Assembly: GCF_045310525.1 (NCBI RefSeq)
Contig: NZ_JBJHZY010000001.1
Location: 1,116,001-1,180,000 of the forward strand
DNA: 64,000 bases
From: Clostridium_AT radicumherbarum
Lineage (GTDB): Bacteria > Bacillota > Clostridia > Clostridiales > Clostridiaceae
Reading direction: 5' to 3'
The position numbers and the translations under genes were made by a program. The notes under the pieces are model-generated. The model was not told the DNA's origin. It did no database searches and was given only the letters and a program-made list of their open reading frames with translations. Each line of letters opens with the position of its first letter. The first letter of the stretch is position 1. Positions 1 to 7,595 of this stretch are shown here, piece after piece.

Positions 1-1
1 C

Positions 2-1513
2 GTTGCTCTAATGCTAATAACTAAAGAAATTAAGAAGATGCATGGAGTAAAAGAAGTTATAGTTGGTATGGCTACAGATTTAAATAAGGAGTTATGTGCT
101 AATTTAAAATTATCAAATGAAGAAATTAAGATGCTTACACCTAATGACTTTTTTATAGCTGCTGCTTCAGAAGAAGAAAATGCTTTAGAAAAAATAGTAA
201 AAAAGGTAGATGAGCTTTTAAACTCTAAAAAAGATGAAGGAGAAGCTGAAATAAAGGCTCGAACCTTGCAGGGAGCTGTAAAGCAGCTTAAGGGTGCTAA
301 TATGGCAGTTATTTCTCTTCCAGGAAAGTATGCAGCTGAGGAAGCAAGAAAAGCTTTGCAGAACAACCTTCATGTAATGCTTTTTAGCGATAACGTAACA
401 GTTGAAGAGGAAATTGAACTTAAAAGACTTGGAAGTGATAAAGGTCTTTTAGTAATGGGACCTGACTGCGGCACAGCAATTATAAATGGAATTCCTCTCT
501 GCTTTGCTAATGTAGTTAATAGGGGAGATATTGGAATAGTTGGTGCTTCTGGTACAGGTACCCAGGAAGTTACAGTAATAATTGATAAATTAGGTGGAGG
601 TGTTTCTCAGGTTATTGGAACAGGTGGAAGGGACCTTAAAAGCGAAGTTGGAGGAATAATGATGCTTGAAGGCTTTAAAGCCCTAATAGATGATTCTTCA
701 ACTAAAGTTATAGTTTTAATATCAAAACCACCAGCTAAGGAAGTAGCAGAGAAAATATTAGAAATGGTAAAAGCAACTGATAAGCCTGTAGTAGTTAATT
801 TTATTGGAGGAGATAGAAATCAAATAGAAAAAAGTGGTGCATATGCATGTATAAGTTTAGAAGACGCTGCACATAAGGCGGTTAGTTTATCTAAAGGTAA
901 GGCGCCTCAAGATTTTGATGGATTTTCTATTGAGGAAGCTTTAATTAATGAAATAGTTAATAAAGAAGCAGCTAAGCTTCAAAGCTCTCAAAAATACCTT
1001 AGAGCACTATATACTGGCGGTACTTTGGCTGATGAAGCTATGAAGCTTCTAGGTAAGGAAGGCTATAATATTTATTCAAATATACCACTTAGTCCTGAAT
1101 TCAAATTAAAAAATATTCATAAAAGCGTAGAACATACTTGTATTGACTTAGGTGATGATGATTTTACACTAGGTAAACCTCATCCAATGATAGACCCTAT
1201 TGGAAGAGTCGAAAGGCTTCCAATGGAAACTGAGGATGGAGAAGTTGCTGTAATCCTAATGGACTTTGTTATTGGCTATGGTTCTAATATGGACCCGGCT
1301 GGAGAAATGCTGCCACAGATTATAGAAGCTAAGAAAAGCATGGAAGAGAAGGGAAAATATTTATCTGTTATTGGTTATATATGCGGAACAGAAAAGGACC
1401 CTCAAAGCTATAATGAGCAGGCACAAAAACTTAAGGAAGCTGGTGTTATATTAATGCCATCAAATGCTCAGGCAGTAAGGCTTACTGCAAAGCTTTTAAA
1501 TAAGATTAAATAA
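2..1513 (+). CDS. fdrA: FdrA-like acyl-CoA synthetase/carbamoyltransferase subunit (5' end outside window)
   Basis: FdrA family protein, related to the ATP-grasp/succinyl-CoA synthetase alpha-type proteins. In E. coli FdrA (AllF) is a subunit of oxamate carbamoyltransferase. The reading frame is open to the window edge: codons before the first ATG (position 11) read V-A-L and continue the family's usual N-terminus, so the true start lies upstream. The glycine-rich Rossmann loop GIVGASGTGTQEV and the motif MGPDCGTAI are typical. It is followed 22 bp later by the DUF1116 gene, the same pairing as fdrA-ylbE in E. coli. The third E. coli subunit (YlbF/AllH, DUF2877) is not seen and may lie upstream. 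Family assignment is firm; the substrate is inferred. Confidence 0.88.
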   Translation, partial: VALMLITKEIKKMHGVKEVIVGMATDLNKELCANLKLSNEEIKMLTPNDFFIAAASEEENALEKIVKKVDELLNSKKDEGEAEIKARTLQGAVKQLKGANMAVISLPGKYAAEEARKALQNNLHVMLFSDNVTVEEEIELKRLGSDKGLLVMGPDCGTAIINGIPLCFANVVNRGDIGIVGASGTGTQEVTVIIDKLGGGVSQVIGTGGRDLKSEVGGIMMLEGFKALIDDSSTKVIVLISKPPAKEVAEKILEMVKATDKPVVVNFIGGDRNQIEKSGAYACISLEDAAHKAVSLSKGKAPQDFDGFSIEEALINEIVNKEAAKLQSSQKYLRALYTGGTLADEAMKLLGKEGYNIYSNIPLSPEFKLKNIHKSVEHTCIDLGDDDFTLGKPHPMIDPIGRVERLPMETEDGEVAVILMDFVIGYGSNMDPAGEMLPQIIEAKKSMEEKGKYLSVIGYICGTEKDPQSYNEQAQKLKEAGVILMPSNAQAVRLTAKLLNKIK

Positions 1514-1535
1514 AAAGGCAAAGGAGGTGTAAATC

Positions 1536-2942
1536 ATGTCTCTTGTTAACAAGCTATTTAACAGTGACTTAAAAGTTGTAAATTTAGGACTTGAGTCCTT
1601 TTGCAAGGATTTAAAGGAGCAGCATGTAGATTGTGTTCATGTAAATTGGAGACCGCCAAGTGCAGCAAGTAAATTACTAGGAAAGCTTGAAGAGGAAAAC
1701 TTAAAAGAGAAAATAGAAAATGCAAATAGAGAAGCAGTAAACAGATTACTAGAGGCTCAGCCGGTTATTTTAGGTGTAGGCACAGCAGGTACTGATATAC
1801 CAGGCATGACAAAGAAAACAATCCTTCATGCAGGACCTCCAATAACTTGGGATAGAATGAGCGAGCCGCTAAAAGGGGCAATTGTAGGCGGCCTTATTTA
1901 CGAGGGGTTAGCCTCTAATGAAGAAGAGGCAAGAGTCTTAGCTGCTTCAGGAGAAATAATTTTTGACCCCTGCCATCATCACAGCACTGTAGGACCTATG
2001 GCTGGAGTAGTTACCTATTCTATGCCTGTTTGGAAATTACAAAACAAAGCCTTTGAAAATTACGCATACTGCACTTTTAATGAAGGTTTGGGCAAGGTGC
2101 TTAGATTTGGTGCCTTCAGCAGCGAAGTTATAAATAGACTTAATTGGATGGAAAAAACTCTTGCACCTGTACTTAAAGAGGCTGTGGAACTAAGAGGAGA
2201 AATAGATTTAAAGTCAATAATTGCTCAAATTCTTCAAATGGGCGATGAAGGTCATAACAGAAATAAAGCAGGAACTTCACTTGTATTTAGAGAAATAGCA
2301 CCTTTTATTGTAAGAACTAGTTTTTCAGATGATGTAAAGGCTGAGGTTCTGACCTTTATAGATAAAAATGATCACTTCTTCTTAAATATATCAATGCCAG
2401 CTTGTAAGTGCAGCTTAGATCCACTAATGGATATTAAATACAGCACACTAGTCTATACAATGTCCAGAAATGGTACTGATTTTGGTATAAGAGTAAGCGG
2501 AACCGGAAATGAGTGGTTTACTGCACCTTGTGAAATTGTTCAAGGCTTGTATTTCCCTGGCTTTGATGAAAAGGATGCAAATCCTGATATTGGAGACAGC
2601 TGTATTACAGAAACAGCAGGTATTGGCGGCTTTGCAATGGCAACAGCTCCAGCAATAGTACAGTTTGTTGGTGGAACACCTAAGGATGCTATAAATTATA
2701 CTAACAGCATGTATGAAATAACCTGTGCTGAAAACAATGCTTATAAGCTTCCAAACTTAAACTTTAAAGGGACTCCTACAGGAATTGATGTACGAAAGGT
2801 TATAGAAACTTCAATACTTCCAGTAATAAATACAGGTATTGCCTGCAATAGGGCTGGAGTAGGTCAGGTAGGTGCAGGAATAGTTCATCCGCCTATGAAA
2901 TGTTTCGAAGATGCCTTAAAGGCATTTATAAATAAAATATAA
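1536..2942 (+). CDS. DUF1116 protein (YlbE/AllG-like carbamoyltransferase subunit)
   Basis: 468-residue member of the DUF1116 family (E. coli YlbE/AllG), the partner of FdrA in oxamate carbamoyltransferase. Recognisable stretches are the N-terminal VHVNWRPP, the His-rich DPCHHHSTVGPMAGV and the Gly/Ala-rich TETAGIGGFAMATAPAIVQF. No signal peptide or membrane segment is seen. The start has an AAAGGAGGTG site 9 bases upstream. Its place between fdrA and the cyclase gene suggests the two proteins phosphorolyse a ureido compound to carbamoyl phosphate plus an amide. This reaction is inferred from the E. coli pair; the actual substrate is unknown. Confidence 0.87.
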   Translation: MSLVNKLFNSDLKVVNLGLESFCKDLKEQHVDCVHVNWRPPSAASKLLGKLEEENLKEKIENANREAVNRLLEAQPVILGVGTAGTDIPGMTKKTILHAGPPITWDRMSEPLKGAIVGGLIYEGLASNEEEARVLAASGEIIFDPCHHHSTVGPMAGVVTYSMPVWKLQNKAFENYAYCTFNEGLGKVLRFGAFSSEVINRLNWMEKTLAPVLKEAVELRGEIDLKSIIAQILQMGDEGHNRNKAGTSLVFREIAPFIVRTSFSDDVKAEVLTFIDKNDHFFLNISMPACKCSLDPLMDIKYSTLVYTMSRNGTDFGIRVSGTGNEWFTAPCEIVQGLYFPGFDEKDANPDIGDSCITETAGIGGFAMATAPAIVQFVGGTPKDAINYTNSMYEITCAENNAYKLPNLNFKGTPTGIDVRKVIETSILPVINTGIACNRAGVGQVGAGIVHPPMKCFEDALKAFINKI

Positions 2943-2946
2943 AAAT

Positions 2947-2999
2947 AAGGAGGCGTAACTATTAATAATTGTTACGTACCCCAGATAAAAACAGGAGGG
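2947..2999 (+). promoter_or_regulatory. Hairpin flanked by two Shine-Dalgarno sequences
   Basis: Between the DUF1116 and cyclase genes a perfect AAGGAGG (2947-2953) is followed directly by a hairpin (2954-2963 with 2967-2976; 9 of 10 pairs, loop AAT) and then, 15 bases later, by a second AGGAGGG (2992-2998) that serves the ATG at 3006. No start codon follows the first site. It may be an intercistronic stabiliser, or a small relative of the Shine-Dalgarno-bounded RNA elements at 34399 and 54954. Confidence 0.55.
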
Positions 3000-3005
3000 T
3001 TATAA

Positions 3006-3800
3006 ATGAATATTATTGATACCTTTAAAAATGTAAAGATGTATGATTTAACTCAAAAAATCAGTCACTTAACACCACCTTGGCCAACCTATGAGCCTTT
3101 AGAAATTAAATTCTTTAAAAGATTATCTTCAAATGGTGCTAACGGTCAAGTGCTTACTCATTCAAATCATGTTGGAACTCATTTAGACGGATCACTTCAT
3201 TTTTGTACACATGGAAGAGATATAGCTAGTATTCCACTAACAGATTTAATAGGACCAGGAGTGGTAGTTGATATTTCTGATATTGCTGAAGACTATGGCA
3301 TTTATACTTCAAAGGACATAATGGATAGAGCAGATGTAAGAAAGGGAGATATTCTAATAATACACACTGGCTATCATAAATATGCTTGGGATGAGCCAGA
3401 AGCTGATGAAGAAAGAGTTATGTTAAGGCATCCTGGACCAACAAAGGAATTTGCTAATTGGTGCAAGGAAATGGAATTTAAGTGGATAGGTGTTGACTGC
3501 GGTTCTGCAGATCACCCAATGAATACAAAGATTCGTGAATGGTGCCCGAAAGAAGCTGTTAAAGCAGATAAATTCTTAAAAGCTAAATATGGCAAAGGCT
3601 TAGAAGATTTCTGGCCATCAGATGATTATCAATTAATGCACTATGATCTTTTCCCTCTTGATATTATTCATGCTGAAAATGTTGGCGGAGAAATAGACAA
3701 GGTGCTTGGAAAGAGACTAATAATAGGTATATATCCATGGAGATTTGAAGGAGGAGAATCCTGTATATCCCGTATTGTTGCTTATGATATGGAAGAATAA
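3006..3800 (+). CDS. Cyclase-family metal-dependent hydrolase
   Basis: 264 residues of the cyclase family (PF04199), which includes kynurenine formamidase and isatin hydrolase, enzymes that open or hydrolyse amides with Mn or Zn. The signature metal-binding stretch HVGTHLDGSLHF lies near residues 58-69, and DCGSADHP with later His residues completes the likely site. Cytoplasmic; no signal peptide. The start is set by AGGAGGG eight bases upstream. Lying between the carbamoyltransferase-like pair and the GNAT/thiolase genes, it is the best candidate for the ring-opening or amide-cleaving step of this cluster. Substrate unknown. Confidence 0.85.
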   Translation: MNIIDTFKNVKMYDLTQKISHLTPPWPTYEPLEIKFFKRLSSNGANGQVLTHSNHVGTHLDGSLHFCTHGRDIASIPLTDLIGPGVVVDISDIAEDYGIYTSKDIMDRADVRKGDILIIHTGYHKYAWDEPEADEERVMLRHPGPTKEFANWCKEMEFKWIGVDCGSADHPMNTKIREWCPKEAVKADKFLKAKYGKGLEDFWPSDDYQLMHYDLFPLDIIHAENVGGEIDKVLGKRLIIGIYPWRFEGGESCISRIVAYDMEE

Positions 3801-3829
3801 ACAAATTTATTTTGAAAGGATGATTAAAA

Positions 3830-4513
3830 ATGATAGTAGATAAAATGGAGCAAAGCTTAAGACCTGTAGAGTCACCATTACCAGAATATCCAGCAAAGTA
3901 TATTACACTTGCAACTGGAGAAAAAATGGTTATTCGACAAATTACAAGAGATGAGGTTCCTCACATATTAGAAGCTGTTAAACCTCTTATGACTGTTGAA
4001 AAGGATTTTTATGATATAGTTGCATCCAGAATGTATTCTGAGCTCTTAGGTTACTACCGTTATAGAGTAAAGGATGAATACTGCTTAATAGGAACTATAG
4101 ATGGTGTTATAGTTGGGATTGTTAATGGACGTACAGTTGATGATAAAGTAGGCATGTCCTACCACACTATGACTCTTAGACAAGGCTTAAGAATAGGTGC
4201 TCAATTATTTGCTGCAAAAATGGAATATCATCTTGATTATTTAAATCAAGAAGAGGTTTGGATAGTTGCTGAGAGTCCAAATGGCTTTAAGAGATGGATG
4301 ATAGAATATGAATTAGAATCAAGACCAGAAATTTGGCATGAACTTGGTGGAGTTCCTACTTATGTTTTAACTAAGGCATTATGGGAAAAACATAAAGCTT
4401 CAAAATGCACTGGAAGAAGACCTGTTAAGGAAGAACTTCTTAAGACTTCTGAAACCCCAATCCTCCCAGAAACCTATGCACAAATTCCAGGATATAAAAG
4501 ATGCGAGAAGTAG
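3830..4513 (+). CDS. GNAT-like acetyltransferase-fold protein
   Basis: 227-residue soluble protein that I do not recognise as a named enzyme. The middle (about residues 65-175) has the feel of a GNAT fold: a beta segment with CLIGTIDGVIVGIVNG, then an R/Q-G-x-G-like turn (RQGLRIGAQLF), a long helix, and WIVAESPNGFKRWM. The start follows GAAAGGATGA. Its last 13 bases overlap the start of the thiolase-like gene, so the two are probably translationally coupled and made in matching amounts. It may acylate an intermediate, or be a structural partner. Function is a guess. Confidence 0.6.
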   Translation: MIVDKMEQSLRPVESPLPEYPAKYITLATGEKMVIRQITRDEVPHILEAVKPLMTVEKDFYDIVASRMYSELLGYYRYRVKDEYCLIGTIDGVIVGIVNGRTVDDKVGMSYHTMTLRQGLRIGAQLFAAKMEYHLDYLNQEEVWIVAESPNGFKRWMIEYELESRPEIWHELGGVPTYVLTKALWEKHKASKCTGRRPVKEELLKTSETPILPETYAQIPGYKRCEK

Positions 4514-5697
4514 GAATTGTAGGGGTTGGTCATACTAAGTTTGGTAAATGGTCAGGAGGAACCTTTACTGATATGCTTAGCTTGGCAGCTGTAGAAGCTT
4601 TAGATGACGCTGGTGTTAAAACTGGTGAAGGGCATGGGATAGATCAAGTTTTCGTAGCTTCCATGGGCTCAGGTATAATAAACAGACAAAGTGGAATTGC
4701 TTCAGCTTTAGTTGATACATTAAATTTAAGACCTGCTATGGCTGAAACTATTGAAAATGGTCCAGCTTCAGGAGCTTCAGCTATAAAATTAGGTTATATG
4801 GCTATTGCAAGCGGTATGTGTGACGCTGTTCTAGTAGTTGGCGGAGAAATGATGAGAGTTGTAAGCGGCTGGGAAGGTACTGACTTTGTAGCTACCATGC
4901 TTCATCCTGAGGCAGAATACAACTATGGCTTAACACTTCCAGCCTTTGCTGGAATGTTTACAAAGCTTTGTATGGAGAAGTATGGAATCACTGAAAAAGA
5001 CTTATCCATTGTTTCAGTTAAAAATCATGAACATGCAGTTAATAACCCAGTGGCTCACATTCATGTTGTACCTAATTTATATGCAATTACTGAGGATGAA
5101 GATGCACATGTTATTAATCCTTATGTAGCAGAACCCTTAAGAATGTATCATGTTTGTCCTGTATCTGATGGAGCAGCAGCTGTGCTTTTATGTGCTGTAG
5201 AAAAGGCAGATAGATTTAATAAGAAGCCAGTAAAGGTAGCTGGCATTGGTCAGGCAACAGATACCCATGCCGTGGCTGAAAGAGAAATACCAACTGATTT
5301 ATTAGCTGTAAGACTTGCTGCAGAAAAGGCTTATAAAATGTCAGGTCTTACTCCAAAGGATATGGATGTGGCAGAACTTCATGATGCCTTCCAAATACTT
5401 GAGATAGTTGAATCTGAAGAGGTTGGTTTCTTTGAAAGGGGTCAAGGCCATATAGCTGCTAGAAATGGTGAAACAAAAGTTGGAGGCAAGATGCCAATTA
5501 ATACTTCAGGAGGTCTTAAAGCTAAAGGACATCCACTAGGAGCAACAGGAGTCTCACAGGTTGTTGAAATAGTAAAGCAGTTAAGAGGAGAAGCTGATGG
5601 AAGACAAGTAGAAGGTGCAAAGGCAGGGCTTGCAGTCAATTTCGGCGGTTTTGGAAATAATGTAGTGGCAACTATACTTACAAAGGAGGCGGAGTAA
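4501..5697 (+). CDS. Thiolase-like protein, SCP2/Ltp2 type, lacking the nucleophilic Cys
   Basis: 398-residue thiolase-superfamily protein of the type that pairs with DUF35 OB-fold proteins (archaeal acetoacetyl-CoA thiolase, Ltp2 aldolase). Where true thiolases have Cys in a CASG motif, this protein reads ENGPASGASA with Pro88. Two other active-site His motifs remain: ELHDAF (His294) and GHPLGATG (His344). Loss of the Cys is seen in Ltp2-type retro-aldolases, so a carbon-carbon lyase or binding role fits better than thiolysis. It overlaps the GNAT-like gene by 13 bases, and the DUF35 gene starts one base after its stop, so a two-subunit complex is likely. Family firm, reaction inferred. Confidence 0.85.
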   Translation: MREVGIVGVGHTKFGKWSGGTFTDMLSLAAVEALDDAGVKTGEGHGIDQVFVASMGSGIINRQSGIASALVDTLNLRPAMAETIENGPASGASAIKLGYMAIASGMCDAVLVVGGEMMRVVSGWEGTDFVATMLHPEAEYNYGLTLPAFAGMFTKLCMEKYGITEKDLSIVSVKNHEHAVNNPVAHIHVVPNLYAITEDEDAHVINPYVAEPLRMYHVCPVSDGAAAVLLCAVEKADRFNKKPVKVAGIGQATDTHAVAEREIPTDLLAVRLAAEKAYKMSGLTPKDMDVAELHDAFQILEIVESEEVGFFERGQGHIAARNGETKVGGKMPINTSGGLKAKGHPLGATGVSQVVEIVKQLRGEADGRQVEGAKAGLAVNFGGFGNNVVATILTKEAE

Positions 5698-5698
5698 T

Positions 5699-6037
5699 AT
5701 GAGTGAGAAAATGTATGCTTATAAATGTACAGCATGCGGAGAACTCCACCATCCGAAGCATTATGTATGTAGAAAATGCGGTGCTAGGGAATTTGAGGAA
5801 ATAGACCTTGATGGAGAAGTTTCCCTTGTAACCTATACTAGAGTATATAATCTTCCAGAGGGCTATATGAAGCCATACATTGCCTTTGGAATTGTTAAGT
5901 TTGATAATGGATTAACAGTAAGTGGTCAAATTGAAGCTGAAAATATGGAAATAGGTATGAAGCTTAAGACTACTGTTGGAGTCATAAAAGAAGGTATAGG
6001 AAAAGATTACTTTGGGTTTATTTTTAAACCGATATAA
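5699..6037 (+). CDS. Zn-ribbon OB-fold (DUF35) partner of the thiolase-like protein
   Basis: 112-residue Zn-ribbon OB-fold protein. Cys10, Cys13, Cys24 and Cys27 form the rubredoxin-like zinc ribbon; the rest is the OB-fold (from about residue 35) that in known complexes holds the CoA ester for a thiolase or aldolase partner. The start codon lies one base after the thiolase-like stop, and its GGAGGCGGAG ribosome site lies inside that gene, so expression is coupled. A strong terminator at 6111-6172 ends this transcript, separating it from the molybdenum hydroxylase genes. Confidence 0.87.
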   Translation: MSEKMYAYKCTACGELHHPKHYVCRKCGAREFEEIDLDGEVSLVTYTRVYNLPEGYMKPYIAFGIVKFDNGLTVSGQIEAENMEIGMKLKTTVGVIKEGIGKDYFGFIFKPI

Positions 6038-6110
6038 TCCTAAAACGCATAAAAAATTAGTAACAAAAATAAATATATATTAAATAGCTTTAGAATCTAA
6101 ATTAAGTTAC

Positions 6111-6172
6111 AAAAAACCCCTAATAATACTGCATGTTTTTTCATAAATGCTAAGTATACTAGGGGGTTTTTT
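6111..6172 (+). terminator. Intrinsic terminator after the DUF35 gene
   Basis: AAAAAACCCCTA pairs with TAGGGGGTTTTTT around a partly paired inner loop, followed by U residues. It ends the fdrA-to-DUF35 transcript. The symmetric A-tract could also stop transcription on the other strand. Confidence 0.85.
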
Positions 6173-6250
6173 GTATAAAAATTTAATTAGATTATTAAAG
6201 CCCTTATTAGGTAAAAGTTATCTTAGAAAATAGGGATTGGAGGGATTAAA

Positions 6251-7078
6251 TTGCAAGAATTACAGTACTTTAAACCAAAGTGCCTAAATGATGCCATGGT
6301 ATTACTAAATAAATATGGTAAGAATATTAGGATTTTAGCCGGCGGCACTGATTTAATTATTGCACTTAAAGATAAGATTATAGTTTGTCCTTATATATTA
6401 GATATTAAAGCAATAGATGAGCTTAAGAATATTAGTTATTCAAATGAAGATGGCCTAACTATAGGAGCAGCTGTAAGTTTAAATGACATTATTAATTCTA
6501 AGGAAGTAATAGAAAATTATCCAGTATTAATAGAAGGCGCTAAAAATTTAGCTAACAGTCTTCTCAGAAATAGGGCTACCCTTGTAGGAAACCTATGTAA
6601 TGCATCTCCAGGTGGGGATATGCTTTCACCATCCATTGTGCTTGAAGGTATAGCAGAAATAGCTTCAATAGATGGTACTAGAAAAGTACCCCTTAAGGAA
6701 TTTTTTATTGGAGTTAAGAGAACTGTTTTAAAGGAAAATGAAATTGTAACTAAAGTAATTTTCCCCTGCATAAAAGGAAAAGGAAAATACTTAAGAAAAT
6801 CAAGAATAAAAGGTCATGATCTTGCACAAATAGCTGTGGCAGCATTTTTAAAATCTGATGGTGGACTTAATATAGTAATAGGTGCTGCAGGACCAACACC
6901 AGTTATTGTGGAAGGACTTAATAATATAGATGTTTTAAAGAGTGAAGAAGTAATAGTTGAAAAGGTTAAAAGTTCTATTAAGCCTATAAGCGATCAAAGA
7001 GCAAGTAAAGAATTTAGAATTGCAATGGCTGAGTATTTAACAAGGCAAATTTTAAAGGAACTAGGGGAGGCGAAATAA
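6251..7078 (+). CDS. Molybdenum hydroxylase FAD-binding subunit (xanthine dehydrogenase family)
   Basis: 275 residues of the CoxM/XdhB type, PCMH-fold FAD domain (about 1-170) plus CO-dehydrogenase flavoprotein C-terminal domain. FAD motifs are seen: ILAGGTDL near residue 33 and the stretch RNRATLVGNLCNASPGGDM. Translation starts at TTG 6251 behind GGAGGG; no ATG is available in frame nearby. It transfers electrons from the Fe-S subunit to the external acceptor. It is the first of three adjacent genes (FAD, Fe-S, Mo) spaced by 2 bases each, so one enzyme complex. Substrate cannot be read from the sequence; the adjacent uracil-type permease suggests a nucleobase. Confidence 0.9.
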   Translation: MQELQYFKPKCLNDAMVLLNKYGKNIRILAGGTDLIIALKDKIIVCPYILDIKAIDELKNISYSNEDGLTIGAAVSLNDIINSKEVIENYPVLIEGAKNLANSLLRNRATLVGNLCNASPGGDMLSPSIVLEGIAEIASIDGTRKVPLKEFFIGVKRTVLKENEIVTKVIFPCIKGKGKYLRKSRIKGHDLAQIAVAAFLKSDGGLNIVIGAAGPTPVIVEGLNNIDVLKSEEVIVEKVKSSIKPISDQRASKEFRIAMAEYLTRQILKELGEAK

Positions 7079-7080
7079 CC

Positions 7081-7593
7081 ATGAAGGAAAAGATACATTT
7101 ATATGTTAATGGAGAGGAGGTTTTTGCTGAAGTAGCTCCAAATAAAACCTTGCTATATCTTATAAGAGAAGAACTAGGTCTTACAGGTACTAAGGAAGGC
7201 TGTGGTGCTGGTGAATGCGGTGCCTGCACAGTAATATTAAATGGAAAGGCAGTAAATTCTTGTTTAGTAATGGCTTTAGAAGCAGCAGAGGGAGAAGTAT
7301 TTACCATTGAAGGAGAAGCAATGAATGGAGAATTATCCGTTTTACAAAAATCCTTTATAAAGCACAATGGACTTCAGTGCGGCTTTTGTACTCCTGGTAT
7401 GGTTATGTCAGCAAGAGCCCTATTAAATAGAAACTCTAGCCCTAGTAGAGAGGAAATAATAGAGGCAATGCAAGGAAATTTATGCAGATGCACAGGCTAT
7501 GAAAGCATTATCGAATCGGTGGAAGAAGCGATGCAAGGTGAAGCAGATATTGTTAATCTTTATGCTTTGGATATGAAAGCAAAGGGGGAATAA
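7081..7593 (+). CDS. Molybdenum hydroxylase 2Fe-2S subunit
   Basis: 170-residue CoxS/XdhC-type iron-sulfur subunit. The N-terminal plant-type ferredoxin cluster ligands are Cys41, Cys46, Cys49 and Cys61; the C-terminal helical 2Fe-2S domain uses Cys100, Cys103, Cys135 and Cys137 (CGFC ... CRC). All eight ligands are present. It passes electrons from the molybdenum centre to FAD. The start is set by AGGGGAGGCG overlapping the previous gene's end, and the Mo subunit follows after 2 bases. Confidence 0.95.
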   Translation: MKEKIHLYVNGEEVFAEVAPNKTLLYLIREELGLTGTKEGCGAGECGACTVILNGKAVNSCLVMALEAAEGEVFTIEGEAMNGELSVLQKSFIKHNGLQCGFCTPGMVMSARALLNRNSSPSREEIIEAMQGNLCRCTGYESIIESVEEAMQGEADIVNLYALDMKAKGE

Positions 7594-7595
7594 CA

